From positions 1 to 54,065 of the forward strand of contig NZ_VJZC01000014.1 of the NCBI RefSeq assembly GCF_009377185.1: a DNA stretch of 54,065 nucleotides. Direction: 5' to 3'. The notes under the pieces are model-generated. The model was not told where the DNA came from and made no database searches. It was given only the letters and a program-made list of their open reading frames with translations. A program made the translations under genes and the position numbers. This DNA is from Streptomyces spongiae (GTDB lineage Bacteria > Actinomycetota > Actinomycetes > Streptomycetales > Streptomycetaceae). Below are positions 1 to 8,341 of the stretch, one piece after another (the stretch's first letter is position 1; each line of letters opens with the position of its first letter).

Positions 1-2
1 CC

Positions 3-107
3 GAGGCCCGCCGCTACATGGGACTCGACCTGCTCGGCAAGGCCCGCCTCCACCCGATCGAGTCAGAAACCGACGAGACCGCCCTGCCCACCGAACTCAC
101 CGCATAG
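3..107 (+). CDS. C-terminal end of an unidentified protein, cut by the window edge
   Basis: An open frame enters from the left edge and ends at a TAG at 105-107, giving about 34 residues that begin EARRYMGLDLLGKARL and end in LPTELTA. Codon use is ordinary for high-GC coding DNA. The neighbourhood is IS-rich and it may be the tail of a transposase, but I do not recognise the family and assign no function. Confidence 0.35.
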   Translation, partial: EARRYMGLDLLGKARLHPIESETDETALPTELTA

Positions 108-142
108 CCTCAAACCGAGATCACCGAGTGGCCGTCAATACA

Positions 143-209
143 CCACTCCAGCGGACGTGACCCTGCCACATGGGGCCCCACGGACACTGCATCCTGTCCG
201 CTGGAGTGG
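143..209. repeat. 14-bp perfect inverted repeat
   Basis: CCACTCCAGCGGAC at 143-156 is the exact reverse complement of 196-209, with 39 bases between. The right arm lies inside the IS701-like reading frame (bases encoding SCPLEW) and the left arm lies just before that frame loses family similarity, so the repeat marks the truncation point of the transposase remnant. It may be a trace of an inverted rearrangement or a chance dyad. Confidence 0.5.
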
Positions 210-851
210 GAGCTGTTCCTGCCCGAGGAATGGGCAGGTGACGCCAGGCGACGGCAGCAGGCCCGGGTGCCCGATGAGGTCGGGCATGTGTCCAGGACCC
301 AGTTGGCATTGGGACTGCTCGACCGACTGGCTGCACGGCTGCCGACGGTGCCGGTGATCGCGGCCGATGCCGGTTACGGCCGCAGTGTCTCCTTCCGGCT
401 GGCACTGGAGGAACGCGGCAGGTCATACGTGATGGCCGTCGACCCCAAGGAGATCGCCCGGCCGGCAGTGGCCGAGCCGTATCAGCCGGCCTATGCCGGG
501 CTTGGGCCGCCGACTCTGCCCCGCTACCGCGAACGCACCGCCCAGGAACTGGGCGGCGGTCGCAACCGCTGGGACGGCGTGCTGCCGCTGCGGACCTTGC
601 TCGTCGAACAGCCTGAACGAGCAGCGGAGCCGACCGGGTACTGGATGACCAATCTGCCCGCGACCACACCCGTCGCTGACATGGTGCGGTGGGCCAAGAT
701 GCGCTGGCGCATCGAGCACGACTACCGGGAACTCAAGCACGGACTGGGCTTGGACCACTTCGAAGGCCGCACCTGGCGCGGCTGGCACCACCACGTCACC
801 CTCGCCACCGCCGCCCATGCCTTCCTCACCACAGGCAGAAGCAGAACCTAA
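180..851 (+). pseudogene. IS701-family transposase, 5'-truncated
   Basis: The frame matches the C-terminal half of IS701-type DDE transposases. It begins at TDTASCPLEWELFLP, continues through the segment around VIAADAGYG (the second catalytic Asp region) and ends with the conserved tail WRIEHDYRELKHGLGLDHFEGR, which holds the catalytic Glu region. The N-terminal part with the first Asp is missing; upstream of about 180 the frame stays open but is unlike the family. A full protein would be about 400 residues and about 220 remain. Another IS701 piece lies at 40680-40960. It should be inactive. Confidence 0.75.
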
Positions 852-906
852 CGAAGCACTACTAGCCGGTCGAGGTATCGGGAGGAGCAGGGAAGACGGG
901 GCGCCC

Positions 907-1731
907 TCAGCCGCATGGATGCCGGATCGCTTGAGCGAAGGCGGCCATCCGCCGGGCGTATCCGTCCGGGTCGCCGAAGTGCACCGCAAGGTGCTCGGCT
1001 CCAGCGGCCCGGAAGGCCTCGGCAGTGCGGGCGGCCTCGCCGACAGTTCGGTCCGGGCCGTGCCAGTCGATCCGGGTGCCGGGGGACACGGTACGGCCGT
1101 CCGTACGGGCCCGCAGGTACGCCAGCCGTTCGCCGAACGCCGTCGGGTCCAGGCCCACACCCTGCCAGACGTCGGCGTACCGGGCTGCCCGGCGCAGGGC
1201 GGCGTCGCTGACACCGCCGGTCATCACCGGCACCGCACCGTCGGGGCGCGGCTCGAAGACGCCCGTCTCGAAGCCGTACCAGCGGCCCTCGAAGGGTCCC
1301 CGGCCGACAAGGAACAGGTGCCGGAGCAGTGCGATTGCCTCGTCCGTGCGGGCCGCCCGGCTCCTGAAGTCGGCGCCGACAGCGGTGAACTCGGGTTCGT
1401 CCCAGCCGATCCCTACACCCAGGGTGATCCGTCCGCCGGACAGTCCGTGGAGGGTCGCAACCTGTTTGGCCACCACGAAAGGACTGCGCAGGGGCAGGAC
1501 GAGCACGGAGGTGCCGAACCGGATCCGGCTGGCCGCGGCCGCCAGCCAGCCCATGGTCACCAGCGGTTCGAGGACACCTCCGTACACCGGTCCGTACTCG
1601 CCGGGCGGCAGGATGTGGTCGGGGAGCCATGCCGTGTCGTAGCCGAGGGCCTCGGCCTGCTGTGCCAGGTCGGCGAGCCGGCGCGGGTCGGCGCCCGCGG
1701 CCTCGTTCGGGAGGACGACCTGCAGCTTCAC
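907..1731 (-). CDS. LLM-class (luciferase-like) F420-dependent oxidoreductase
   Basis: A 274-residue protein with the TIM-barrel luciferase-like fold. The N-terminus (MKLQVVLPNE) is a first beta strand, followed by DTAWLPDHI, the IRFGTSVLVLPLRSP strand and the family signature LGVGIGWDEPEF near residues 103-114. Such proteins use reduced F420 or FMN to reduce or oxidise small molecules in the cytosol. The GTG start at 1731 overlaps the stop of the upstream hydrolase (GTGA), so the two are translationally coupled in one transcript facing a MerR regulator. That suggests a small-molecule-inducible detoxification cassette; the substrate is unknown. Confidence 0.85.
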   Translation of the reverse strand: MKLQVVLPNEAAGADPRRLADLAQQAEALGYDTAWLPDHILPPGEYGPVYGGVLEPLVTMGWLAAAASRIRFGTSVLVLPLRSPFVVAKQVATLHGLSGGRITLGVGIGWDEPEFTAVGADFRSRAARTDEAIALLRHLFLVGRGPFEGRWYGFETGVFEPRPDGAVPVMTGGVSDAALRRAARYADVWQGVGLDPTAFGERLAYLRARTDGRTVSPGTRIDWHGPDRTVGEAARTAEAFRAAGAEHLAVHFGDPDGYARRMAAFAQAIRHPCG

Positions 1732-2417
1732 TCCCCCTCACCGTCCTTCCCGTCCGAAAGCGGAAGGGAGTGGAGGAAGTCGAGGACCGGTTTCAGCCAC
1801 TCTTCCGGCCGCTCGACCATGACCACGTGATCGCTGTCGATCTCCGCGTACCGCGCGCCCCGAATTCCGGCCGCCAAGGAGCGGGAGCCGCCGGGCAGGA
1901 CCATGCTGTCGGCGGTCGTCGCGACGACCAGGGTGGGGACGGCGACCTCGGCCAGGTCACCGGTGGTGTCGAGGGAGGGGATCAGGTCGATGTGCGGGTG
2001 GAGTGCGGGAGGTTCCTCGGCCCGCCAGTCAGGGAGGAGGCCGAGCAGGTGGTCGTCGGGCCGGGCGAATCCGGCGGTCAGTACGAGCGCGGTCACCCGC
2101 TCGGGATGGCGTATGGCCGCGCGCACCGCCACCAGCGTGCCGAGCGAGAAGCCGAGCACCGCGAACCGCCCGACGCCGCGCCGTACGGCGGAGTCGACGA
2201 CCGAGTCCGTGAGCTGGTCGAGGTCCAGTGGGGCGTCGGCGACCGGGGTCTCACCCGAGCCGGGGTAGTCCGGGGCGACGACAGTGTGGGCGGCGGTGAG
2301 GGCGGGCAGGACCGGTGCGAAGTTGCCTTCGATGCTGCCGGTGGCTCCATGGGCAAGCAGCAGTCCTGGGCCGGTTCCGGTGACGGTGGTGGCGAGGGTG
2401 GGGAATGAATCGCGCAT
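1728..2417 (-). CDS. alpha/beta-fold hydrolase
   Basis: A 229-residue alpha/beta hydrolase. Visible elements are the oxyanion-hole HG in LLLAHGATG (residues 20-28), the nucleophile elbow GFSLG with Ser91, the acid Asp170 in ATTADSMV and the catalytic His197 in SDHVVMVERPEEW. The spacing is that of a small esterase or C-C hydrolase without a lid insertion. It is the first gene of a two-gene transcript with the LLM oxidoreductase and is divergent from the MerR gene, 64 bp away, with a dyad operator between. Its cytosolic substrate cannot be inferred. Confidence 0.88.
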   Translation of the reverse strand: MRDSFPTLATTVTGTGPGLLLAHGATGSIEGNFAPVLPALTAAHTVVAPDYPGSGETPVADAPLDLDQLTDSVVDSAVRRGVGRFAVLGFSLGTLVAVRAAIRHPERVTALVLTAGFARPDDHLLGLLPDWRAEEPPALHPHIDLIPSLDTTGDLAEVAVPTLVVATTADSMVLPGGSRSLAAGIRGARYAEIDSDHVVMVERPEEWLKPVLDFLHSLPLSDGKDGEGE

Positions 2418-2427
2418 GCCTCGTACG

Positions 2428-2456
2428 TTGACCCATCACACAGGTGTGAAGGTCAA
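2428..2456. promoter_or_regulatory. MerR-type dyad operator in the divergent promoter
   Basis: TTGACC at 2428-2433 and its complement GGTCAA at 2451-2456 enclose an inner dyad TCACAC-AG-GTGTGA (2436-2449). Each outer arm also reads as a -35 TTGACC, one per direction. A dyad lying in the spacer of a promoter with a near-consensus -35 is the classical MerR arrangement, and the site sits between the merR-like gene and the hydrolase/LLM operon it probably controls. Confidence 0.65.
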
Positions 2457-2481
2457 GTCCCAGGTGTGGTGAGGAGAGTCA

Positions 2482-2856
2482 GTGCTGATAGGCGAACTGT
2501 CGCGGCGGACCGGAGTTGCGGCCCGGATGCTGCGCTACTACGACGAGCAGGGCCTGCTGTGCCCCGACCGCGACAGCAGCGGATACCGCGTGTACGCACC
2601 CGACGCTCCGTACGTCGTCGCACGCATCCGGGGCATGCTGGCGGCCGGGCTGACCACCGAGGCCATCCGCGAGATGCTGCCATGTGCCACCGGCGCCGGG
2701 CCGGGGATCGAGCCCTGCCCAGAGGTGCTGCGAACGATGACCACGCACCTGGAAAAGATCGACGCGGACATCGCGGAGCTGCGCCGCCGCCGGGCCGCGC
2801 TGGCCGTGTTCCGTGACGCGACCGAGGCGCGGCAGGAGCGGGCGCACGCTCGCTGA
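2482..2856 (+). CDS. MerR-family transcriptional regulator
   Basis: A 124-residue protein starting MLIGELSRRTGVAARMLRYY, the standard MerR winged helix-turn-helix, followed by the wing residues (GYRVY, residues 33-37), a helical region and a C-terminal coiled coil (about residues 75-115) for dimerisation. It has a short C-terminus and no metal-binding cysteine loop, so it fits the small-molecule-responsive group. GTG is used as start behind a GGAGAG-like site. It probably regulates itself and the divergent hydrolase/LLM operon through the dyad at 2428-2456. Confidence 0.9.
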   Translation: MLIGELSRRTGVAARMLRYYDEQGLLCPDRDSSGYRVYAPDAPYVVARIRGMLAAGLTTEAIREMLPCATGAGPGIEPCPEVLRTMTTHLEKIDADIAELRRRRAALAVFRDATEARQERAHAR

Positions 2857-3155
2857 AGGGCGTTGCTCTTTCCACCACTCCCAGGGGGCGTTCCAGTGTC
2901 GCCGCCAGCGGTTGTTTGGCATCGACGGTGTCATTGCGCACCGAGGCTCGGATCTGCGCATTTACTGCGCACCGAGCACCGACAGTGCGCATCAAGTCGC
3001 GGAACCTCCAGCGGGGATCTTGGGTGTTACCAGTCAGGAGAATTATCGAAGGTCAGCCTACGCACATGTTCGTGGAAGTGCTCTGTAAAGGAGTATGTGT
3101 AGCGCTGTCTCCAGGAAGCCGGGGTTAACCGCATTCACCCCCGCTTAGATAATCT
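2857..3155. other. Intergenic stretch without a recognised gene
   Basis: No frame here looks coding. The element TGCGCACCGAG occurs twice (near 2935 and 2966) with two more TGCGCA words between 2957 and 2995, giving a small cluster of short direct repeats. No terminator or promoter was clear enough to call. Confidence 0.4.
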
Positions 3156-3858
3156 CTAAGAGCTCGTAACACGATCATGGGCGGGCCTTCTTGAGGTGTC
3201 TCCAGCAGATGAGGCTGCAGGCCAACGAGACGAAGGCGTCGTGGAGCTCGGTTCGGCGTTCCCAACGGACGGCGAGGCGTTTGAACTGGTGGAGCAGGGC
3301 GAAGGTTTGCTCGACGACGTAGCGGAGTTTGCCCAGGCCCTTGATGTTCGGGGCGCCCTGCGGGAAATGATCCGGTCAGGTGGTGTTTGCTGCCCGTCTT
3401 CCGCCAGTCGACCGGCGACGGACCAGTGTCGGCACCCCCTTTGTTTCGCGCGGACGTGGGAGCCGTCCACGCACGCGCGGGACCAGTCGAGTTCGCCATC
3501 GGCGTTCAGCTCGGCGAGCCGGATGCGGTGCAGTTGGCCGAAGACTCCAGCCTGCTGCCACCACTCCAGGCGCCGCCAGCAGGTCTGTCAGGAACCGAAC
3601 CCCAGCTCCAGCGGCAGGAGCTGCCGGGCTATGTCGTTGTGCAGGGCGTACAGGATGCCCTGCAGACACAGCCGGTCCGCCACCGGCAGCGGGCCCGGCG
3701 ACTTCTCCGGGGAGGGCGGCAGCAGCGGCTCGATCAGCGCCCGCAAGTCGTCGTCCACGATCCACGGCCGGGTGCTCACATCCTCCTGAAGGGCGGAATC
3801 GTCACATCGGTCACGCCGGACCAGGGCACTTCAACAAGATCAAGTTACGAGCTCGTAG
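3156..3858 (-). mobile_element. Degraded IS5-family element with both ends
   Basis: The outer ends are imperfect inverted repeats: CTAAGAGCTCGTAAC at 3156-3170 and the matching GTTACGAGCTCGTAG at 3844-3858, with similarity continuing inward. The element is only about 700 bp because the middle of the transposase is deleted. A different IS5-type element at 52733-53787 also has ends that carry GAGCTCGT. Confidence 0.7.
3175..3779 (-). pseudogene. IS5-family transposase, multiply disrupted
   Basis: The N-terminus (MSTRPWIVDDDLRALIEPLL) and C-terminus (ending ICWRHLKKARP) are clearly IS5 type. Between them I see a nonsense codon after LELGFGS near 3588, then resumed similarity (QTCWRRLEWWQQAGVF, DWSRACVDGSHVRA), a frameshift after HVRAK near 3450, and loss of the central DDE segment between SKHHL and APNIKGLGKLRYVVEQ. 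The frame is restored only for the last 60 or so residues. It cannot encode an active transposase. Confidence 0.8.
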
Positions 3859-3964
3859 GACACGGTCCAATACTGCAACGGTCTTTGGTGTGACTGGTTG
3901 CCAGGCTATTCGCCGGCCTGAGCATGGACGGGGATCTTGGTGATGTCAGGGCGTAACGAGGAGG

Positions 3965-4399
3965 CTAGCGAGATGCCGCGAGTACGTCCCGCAGTACGTT
4001 CGCGAGCGTGACGCGGGCCAGCTCGCGTCTCAGGGTCTCCTCGATGCCCTCGTAGATGCCCTGCATCGCCGGCTGGATGCCGTAACCCACCACGCATCCC
4101 TGGTCCGGGGTAGTGCGGTGCATCGCGAACAGCGGGCCGGGTTCCACCGCCTCGTACACGTCGAGCAGGGTCATCGACCCCAGCTCGCGCGCCAGCGACC
4201 AGCCCGCGCCCACGCCCCGCCGGGACTCCACGAGCCCGGCCCTGCGCAGTTCGCCGAGCAGCCGCCTGATCACCACGGGGTTGGTGTTCGCGCTGGTCGC
4301 GATCTGCTCGGAGGTGGCGACCTCATGGCCCTGGCGCTGGTAGAGACCGATCCAGGCCAGCGCGTGGGCGGCAATGGTCAACCTGCTGTTGGCGCTCAT
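3965..4399 (-). CDS. Rrf2-family transcriptional regulator
   Basis: A 144-residue protein. I place the start at the ATG at 4399 (MSANSRLTIAAHALAW) because GGAGGGG lies just upstream; an in-frame ATG ten codons earlier lacks a good site. The N-terminal winged helix is seen in ATSEQIATSANTNPVVIRRLLGELRRAGLVES, then GWSLAR of the wing. Only one Cys (DQGCVVGYGI) lies where iron-sulphur Rrf2 proteins carry three, so it is probably of the YwnA-like non-cluster kind. It is divergent from an SDR gene with two dyads between them. Confidence 0.88.
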   Translation of the reverse strand: MSANSRLTIAAHALAWIGLYQRQGHEVATSEQIATSANTNPVVIRRLLGELRRAGLVESRRGVGAGWSLARELGSMTLLDVYEAVEPGPLFAMHRTTPDQGCVVGYGIQPAMQGIYEGIEETLRRELARVTLANVLRDVLAASR

Positions 4400-4429
4400 G
4401 AACCCCTCCTCTCGGCCGCAACGCTTCAT

Positions 4430-4494
4430 GTTACGACAGCCCAGTCGTAACAGCTAAGGTTGCAGCTGACTGTCGTAACAATTAATGTTGCGAC
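4430..4494. promoter_or_regulatory. Two tandem dyads between the Rrf2 gene and the SDR gene
   Basis: Dyad 1 is GTTACGAC (4430-4437) with GTCGTAAC (4444-4451). Dyad 2 is GTCGTAACA (4472-4480) with TGTTGCGAC (4486-4494), one mismatch. Both use the same GTCGTAAC half-site. A -35-like TTGCAG (4460-4465) and -10-like TAATGT (4483-4488) for the SDR gene place dyad 2 over the -10, consistent with repression by the Rrf2 protein of both its own gene and the SDR. Confidence 0.7.
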
Positions 4495-4527
4495 TGCCGG
4501 GAAGGGTCAATCAACGAGGTGAGAAGA

Positions 4528-5283
4528 ATGAGCAAGCCACTCACGGGCAAGGTCGCCCTCGTCACCGGGGGGTCGCGCGGGCTCGGAGCCGCGACGGTAC
4601 GACTGCTGGCCGAGCAGGGCGCCGACATCGCCTTCACCTATGTCAGCTCCGAGAAGCAGGCGCAGGCCGTCGTCGACGAGGTGCACGGCAAGGGAGCCAA
4701 GGCCGTCGCCTTCCAGTCCGACCAGGCAGACACGAGTCGGGCACCGGTGCTGATCGACGACGTGGTCGCGCACTTCGGCGGCCTGGACATCCTCGTCAAC
4801 AACGCGGCGATCTCGGTGGAGCAGGGCCGCACGGTGGACGACCCGGACGCCGACACCGCCGCACTGGACCGGATGCACGCCACCAACTACCTCGGCGTGA
4901 TCGCCGTCATCCGGGCCGCCTCCCGGGTACTGCGCGCGGGCGGCCGCATCATCACGGTGAGTTCCGGACTGGGCTCCCGGGTCGGCGCCCCCGGCCTTGC
5001 CGACTACGCGGCGACCAAGTCAGGGATCGAGAGGTACACCATGGGCGTCGCACGCGACCTCGGGCCCCGGAACATCACGGCCAACGTCGTGGAAGCCGGA
5101 CTGATGGAGGGAGGCATGGAAGGGCCGGGCCCCGAGACCCTCAAGGCCCTGGTCAGCTCGCTGTCCCTGCAACGCGTGGGTCACCCCGAAGAAATCGCCG
5201 CGGCGATCGCCTTTCTGGCGAGCCCCGCCGCGTCGTACGTCACGGGCGCGGTGCTGGACGCCCACGGTGGCTACAACGCCTGA
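4528..5283 (+). CDS. SDR-family NAD(P)-dependent oxidoreductase
   Basis: A 251-residue classical short-chain dehydrogenase. The start at 4528 (MSKPLTGKVALVTG) is preferred over a GTG nine bases upstream because of spacing from the purine-rich GAGGTGAGAAG. Visible are the dinucleotide motif TGGSRGLG, the NNAAI strand motif, the catalytic Ser in ITVSSGLGS and YAATK with Tyr and Lys, and the C-terminal YVTGAVLDAHGGY. This family typically reduces quinones or carbonyls in the cytosol. Control by the divergent Rrf2 regulator suggests a stress- or electrophile-induced reductase, which is inference. Confidence 0.88.
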   Translation: MSKPLTGKVALVTGGSRGLGAATVRLLAEQGADIAFTYVSSEKQAQAVVDEVHGKGAKAVAFQSDQADTSRAPVLIDDVVAHFGGLDILVNNAAISVEQGRTVDDPDADTAALDRMHATNYLGVIAVIRAASRVLRAGGRIITVSSGLGSRVGAPGLADYAATKSGIERYTMGVARDLGPRNITANVVEAGLMEGGMEGPGPETLKALVSSLSLQRVGHPEEIAAAIAFLASPAASYVTGAVLDAHGGYNA

Positions 5284-5297
5284 ACCGGAACCCTGCC

Positions 5298-5333
5298 GCG
5301 CGCCCCGGAGGACATCGCGCCCTCGGGGCGCGC
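5298..5333. terminator. Hairpin after the SDR gene
   Basis: GCGCGCCCCG (5298-5307) pairs exactly with CGGGGCGCGC (5324-5333) around a 16-base loop, 15 bases after the stop codon. There is no T-tract, as is common for actinomycete terminators. Confidence 0.6.
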
Positions 5334-5507
5334 ACCGCCGACGACCGCCGGCAGGGCGGTGCCAGGCGTAGAGGGCGCAGCCAAGGGCCTGGCCTCGGTC
5401 GGAGGCGGCGGGCGGGGCGAAGTACCTCGCCGCCCGTCCGGACCGTCAAGGTGAGGGCGTGCCCGAGCAGCCCGACGAATCGCCCGTCCGTTGGAAGGGC
5501 CTGTGGC

Positions 5508-5753
5508 CTATCCAGTTCCCTCCCGTGCTCTTGAGGGTCCTGTCCTGTCCGAGGAAGAACTTGAGGCCCGTATCGCGCGCGCCACGCGCGTACGGCGGCC
5601 CAGCGAGTCGGCCTCATCGGCCATGCGCAGCAGTTCATCCTTGGAACGACGGCGCAATGCCGCGCCGGCCTGCGCCACGACTCGCCGCGGGAACGGTGCA
5701 AGGACGAGGTCGCGAGCGCTCTCGCGGACCTTCAACTCTGGGCGGCTGCCCAT
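5508..5753 (-). CDS. Possible small protein of unknown family
   Basis: An 81-residue open frame starting MGSRPELKVRESARDLVLAP and rich in Arg, Lys, Asp and Glu, with a helix-like RRRSKDELLRMADEADSLGRR. I do not recognise it, the start lacks a convincing ribosome binding site, and it sits alone in the 580-bp gap between the SDR and the secreted protein. The remainder of 5334-5862 shows nothing else I can call. Confidence 0.25.
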   Translation of the reverse strand: MGSRPELKVRESARDLVLAPFPRRVVAQAGAALRRRSKDELLRMADEADSLGRRTRVARAIRASSSSSDRTGPSRAREGTG

Positions 5754-5862
5754 TCCACCCTTGCCTCAGAGGCGGGAGTCGGATGGGTATCGGGCAGTAC
5801 GACGCAGCCGCCTGCGGGCGGGAGCCGGCGCGGATCGGGTTCAGAGGAGTTTGCGAGAGCCT

Positions 5863-6147
5863 TTACTTTCGCCACGCCAACTCGCAAGAGGACTCGGCTA
5901 TAAGGTTACTGACCCCGTGAAGCTTGTCCAGCTCGCGAGTACACCACTTTTCCCACGACATCGATTCGCCGAGCCCGCAAACCGTGTGGGCACGCGCTTG
6001 CTCGCTTGAACGGGTCATGTATTGTTTGACGTATTCGTAGCAGTCGTACTGACTCGCATGGGCAGGCGCGGCGCCTGCAAAACCGATCCCCACAAAGGCC
6101 GTTACCGCCATACTCGAAGCAGCAATTGCCGTCATTGCCCTACGCAC
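5863..6147 (-). CDS. Small secreted Cys-containing protein
   Basis: A 94-residue protein. The start is GTG at 6147, five bases after AAGGAGGAAAAT; longer in-frame starts have no such site. The N-terminus (VRRAMTAIAASS...) is a Sec signal peptide with a hydrophobic core and an APAHA cleavage site, so the mature part begins near SQYDCYEYVKQY. The mature chain has four cysteines (YDCYEY, TVCGLG, KWCTRE, SSCELA), probably two disulfides. Actinomycetes make many such small extracellular proteins and I cannot name a function. Confidence 0.75.
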   Translation of the reverse strand: MRRAMTAIAASSMAVTAFVGIGFAGAAPAHASQYDCYEYVKQYMTRSSEQARAHTVCGLGESMSWEKWCTRELDKLHGVSNLIAESSCELAWRK

Positions 6148-6372
6148 ATTTTCCTCCTTGTTCGACTTTCCAGGATTATGGCTCAATGTTGCCAGGCGTG
6201 CGGCCGCGAGAGGATCAAACACCAGCTGACTTTTCGAGCGCCATACTTGACGCACGATTGATCAGTGTTTGAGGACTCCTTGTTATCGGCCTTCTGTCCA
6301 CGCATGTATCAGGCTATGCGGCGGCAGCATGGATTTCGTTAGCGCCGAGTACACACCTACTTGGCGATGCGT

Positions 6373-7353
6373 CTAGTCGGCGATGTGCTGGGCTTGCTGG
6401 CGGTATTCCTTGGGCGGGATGCCGTACGCCGTGCGGAAAGCGCGGGTGAAGTCGGACGCGCGTGGGAAACCACAGTACGCACCGATGGTGTGGATGGGGG
6501 TGGCGCGCATCGTGGGGTCGGCGAGCCTGCGGCGCGCGCGCTCCAGGCGTTGGCTGCGAATCCAGGCTGCGACCGTGTGCTCTTCCTGCTGGAAGAGGCG
6601 GTGCAGATAGCCAGGGGAGATGTGGTGTGCGGAGGCGACGGCGCGCGGGGTCAATTGCGGGTCGTGTAGATGCTGCTGGATGAAGGCCCGGATGCGCAGT
6701 ACGAGAGTCTGTCGGTGGGTCTCCGGGGGGAGGGAGCTGCCGGCGTCGAGGACGTGGGCGAACAGCGCGGAGAGGAGGTCGACCGCCACAGTTCCCAGGC
6801 GGGGTCCGTCCTCAGGCCGGTAAGAGCCGGTGCCCTTTGAGAGCTGCGTGAGCAACTGTGCCAGCAGAGCACCGAAACCCTCATGGGCCGGAAGCCGCAG
6901 CCTGACCACTTGGTCGAGTTGGTTCCGGGGCAGCGGCAGCAGCGCCTTGGGAACCTCAATGCCTATTCCCGTGTGCGAGCCCGAGTCATCGCCCCCACGA
7001 ACGTCGACAGGCCGAGAGGTGTCGACGACGCACAGGGTGTTCGGGCTGTACACGGTCTCCTGCTCGCCACGTGTCACGTATAGCGGTCCGCTTGACGGTA
7101 GAGACAGATGCAGCCCCTCGGGATCAGACTGCTTGATCAGCTTCGGCGTCCGCCTGAAACACACCGGCTGGAACGTTGTCGGCCACACCGTCACACTCCC
7201 GAGGTCGATCACGCGCTGAGAAGCCCGAAAGTCGGCCCAGTTGTCGCTGCGCAACTCCAACGGTGCGTGCGTCTGTCCAACTAGCTGGCGCCAGTAGTCG
7301 AAGCGGTCCGCAGTCGGCAGGTCCTCGCTCCGAAATACTCTCTCCATCAACAT
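6373..7353 (-). CDS. AraC/XylS-family transcriptional regulator
   Basis: A 326-residue regulator. I place the start at ATG 7353 (MLMERVFRSEDLPTADRF), which follows GCGAGGAAGAAGC; an upstream extension reads like leader sequence. Residues 1-190 form the AraC-binding-like domain (FDYWRQLVGQTHAPLEL, then the VDTSRPVD strand). The C-terminal 100 residues are the double helix-turn-helix, with ISPGYLHRLFQQEEHTVAAWIRSQRLERARRRL and the second helix motif YCGFPRASDFTRAFRTAYGIPPKEYR. It stands alone, so its targets are unknown. Confidence 0.9.
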   Translation of the reverse strand: MLMERVFRSEDLPTADRFDYWRQLVGQTHAPLELRSDNWADFRASQRVIDLGSVTVWPTTFQPVCFRRTPKLIKQSDPEGLHLSLPSSGPLYVTRGEQETVYSPNTLCVVDTSRPVDVRGGDDSGSHTGIGIEVPKALLPLPRNQLDQVVRLRLPAHEGFGALLAQLLTQLSKGTGSYRPEDGPRLGTVAVDLLSALFAHVLDAGSSLPPETHRQTLVLRIRAFIQQHLHDPQLTPRAVASAHHISPGYLHRLFQQEEHTVAAWIRSQRLERARRRLADPTMRATPIHTIGAYCGFPRASDFTRAFRTAYGIPPKEYRQQAQHIAD

Positions 7354-7574
7354 GCTTCTTCCTCGCTTCCTGGTCACCTCGACCAGCTCGTCCCTCGTAG
7401 CCTGCCTGGGTACGGCCTGAACCGTCCTACGCCTGATGGATGCGTCGGGAGACTGATCACTCCGATCTATTTTTTCCTGCGAACAACGGCTGACACAAAG
7501 TGGTAGATCGGTCCTGGTCACCGTGTCCATGGCGGCAGTTGAGCGTTCGGTCCGGTGTGGGGATGTCGCCGTAG

Positions 7575-7690
7575 ATCGTGTCGGATGAGCTGTGGGATCG
7601 CCTGGAGCCGCAGCAGCCCATCCCCCACGCCAAGATCCCCAGGGAACCCGAGCGCTGCCAGGGCCGGGCCTGGTGGGGGCCGTCTCGACA
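7575..7690 (+). pseudogene. Fragment of an IS5-type transposase N-terminus
   Basis: The frame reads IVSDELWDRLEP, the usual opening of several IS5-group transposases, and loses similarity almost at once (PQQPIPHAKIP). It overlaps, antisense, the decayed 3' end of the IS110 remnant. It is too short for firm assignment. Confidence 0.4.
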
Positions 7691-8341
7691 GCGGCCTGGG
7701 CAAGCGCGGCGGCACCTTTGACCTTGCGGTTCTTCAGCCAGGTCTCAGGTCTCGATGCGCCTGACGCCGCTGGGGTGGATGGCTGTCGGCGTCTGGTTGC
7801 CGGTCAACAGCGGCACGGGCCCCTTGTTCGTCAGGCTGAGGGCCCGCTCCAAAGCCGGGCAGATCTTCGGGAGTTGCTCCAAGAGCCTGTTGACGTGGCG
7901 GGTGCGGTCGTTGACGAGGTCGGTGCGGCGCCTGACCAGGGCCTTGAGGTCGATGGCTATCTCGTCGCCGGGCCGCAGAGTGCCGGGTTCCTTGCGCATG
8001 CGGGCCTGGTCGGCGATGGCGAAGGCGTCCGTGGCGTACGTCTTGCCCTGGCCATGGTAGGCGGCTGATGCCTGGTGAACGGCGAGTCCGGTGAGGTAGA
8101 CCATCGGCTGGTCGTGGCCCAGAAGCAAGCCGATAAGCAGGGCCGCACCGCCGTGGTTGATGTCCACCGCCCACAGCGTGTCCTCGGAGAACACGGGGAC
8201 ATCGCCGATCAGCTCCAAGAGCGCAGACTCGTCGTTCAGGACCCGCCGCGACAAGAGGCGTTCGCCTTGCCCGTCGATCACCCCGCAGTGGTGATGTTCC
8301 TTGCAGTTGTCCACCCCGGCCCAGCTCTTGGGCACGGTCAC
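7659..8341 (-). pseudogene. IS110-family transposase, frameshifted and truncated
   Basis: Begins MTVPKSWAGVDNCKEHHHC with a GTG start after GGCGGAG and shows the DEDD RuvC-like N-terminal domain (WAGVD; VFSEDTLWAVDINHGG; the DAFAIADQAR segment with its acidic residue) through KALVRRRTDLVNDRTRHVNRL. Near 7745 a 7-bp tandem duplication (GAGACCT twice) shifts the frame; past it the second frame continues the family sequence ETWLKNRKVKGAAALAQAA. The C-terminal catalytic Ser domain is absent. Intact members have about 400 residues. Confidence 0.8.

Noticed and set aside
143..209. The 14-bp inverted repeat as ends of a mobile element
   Set aside because: The arms are only 39 bp apart and one lies within transposase coding sequence, so they cannot bound an element.
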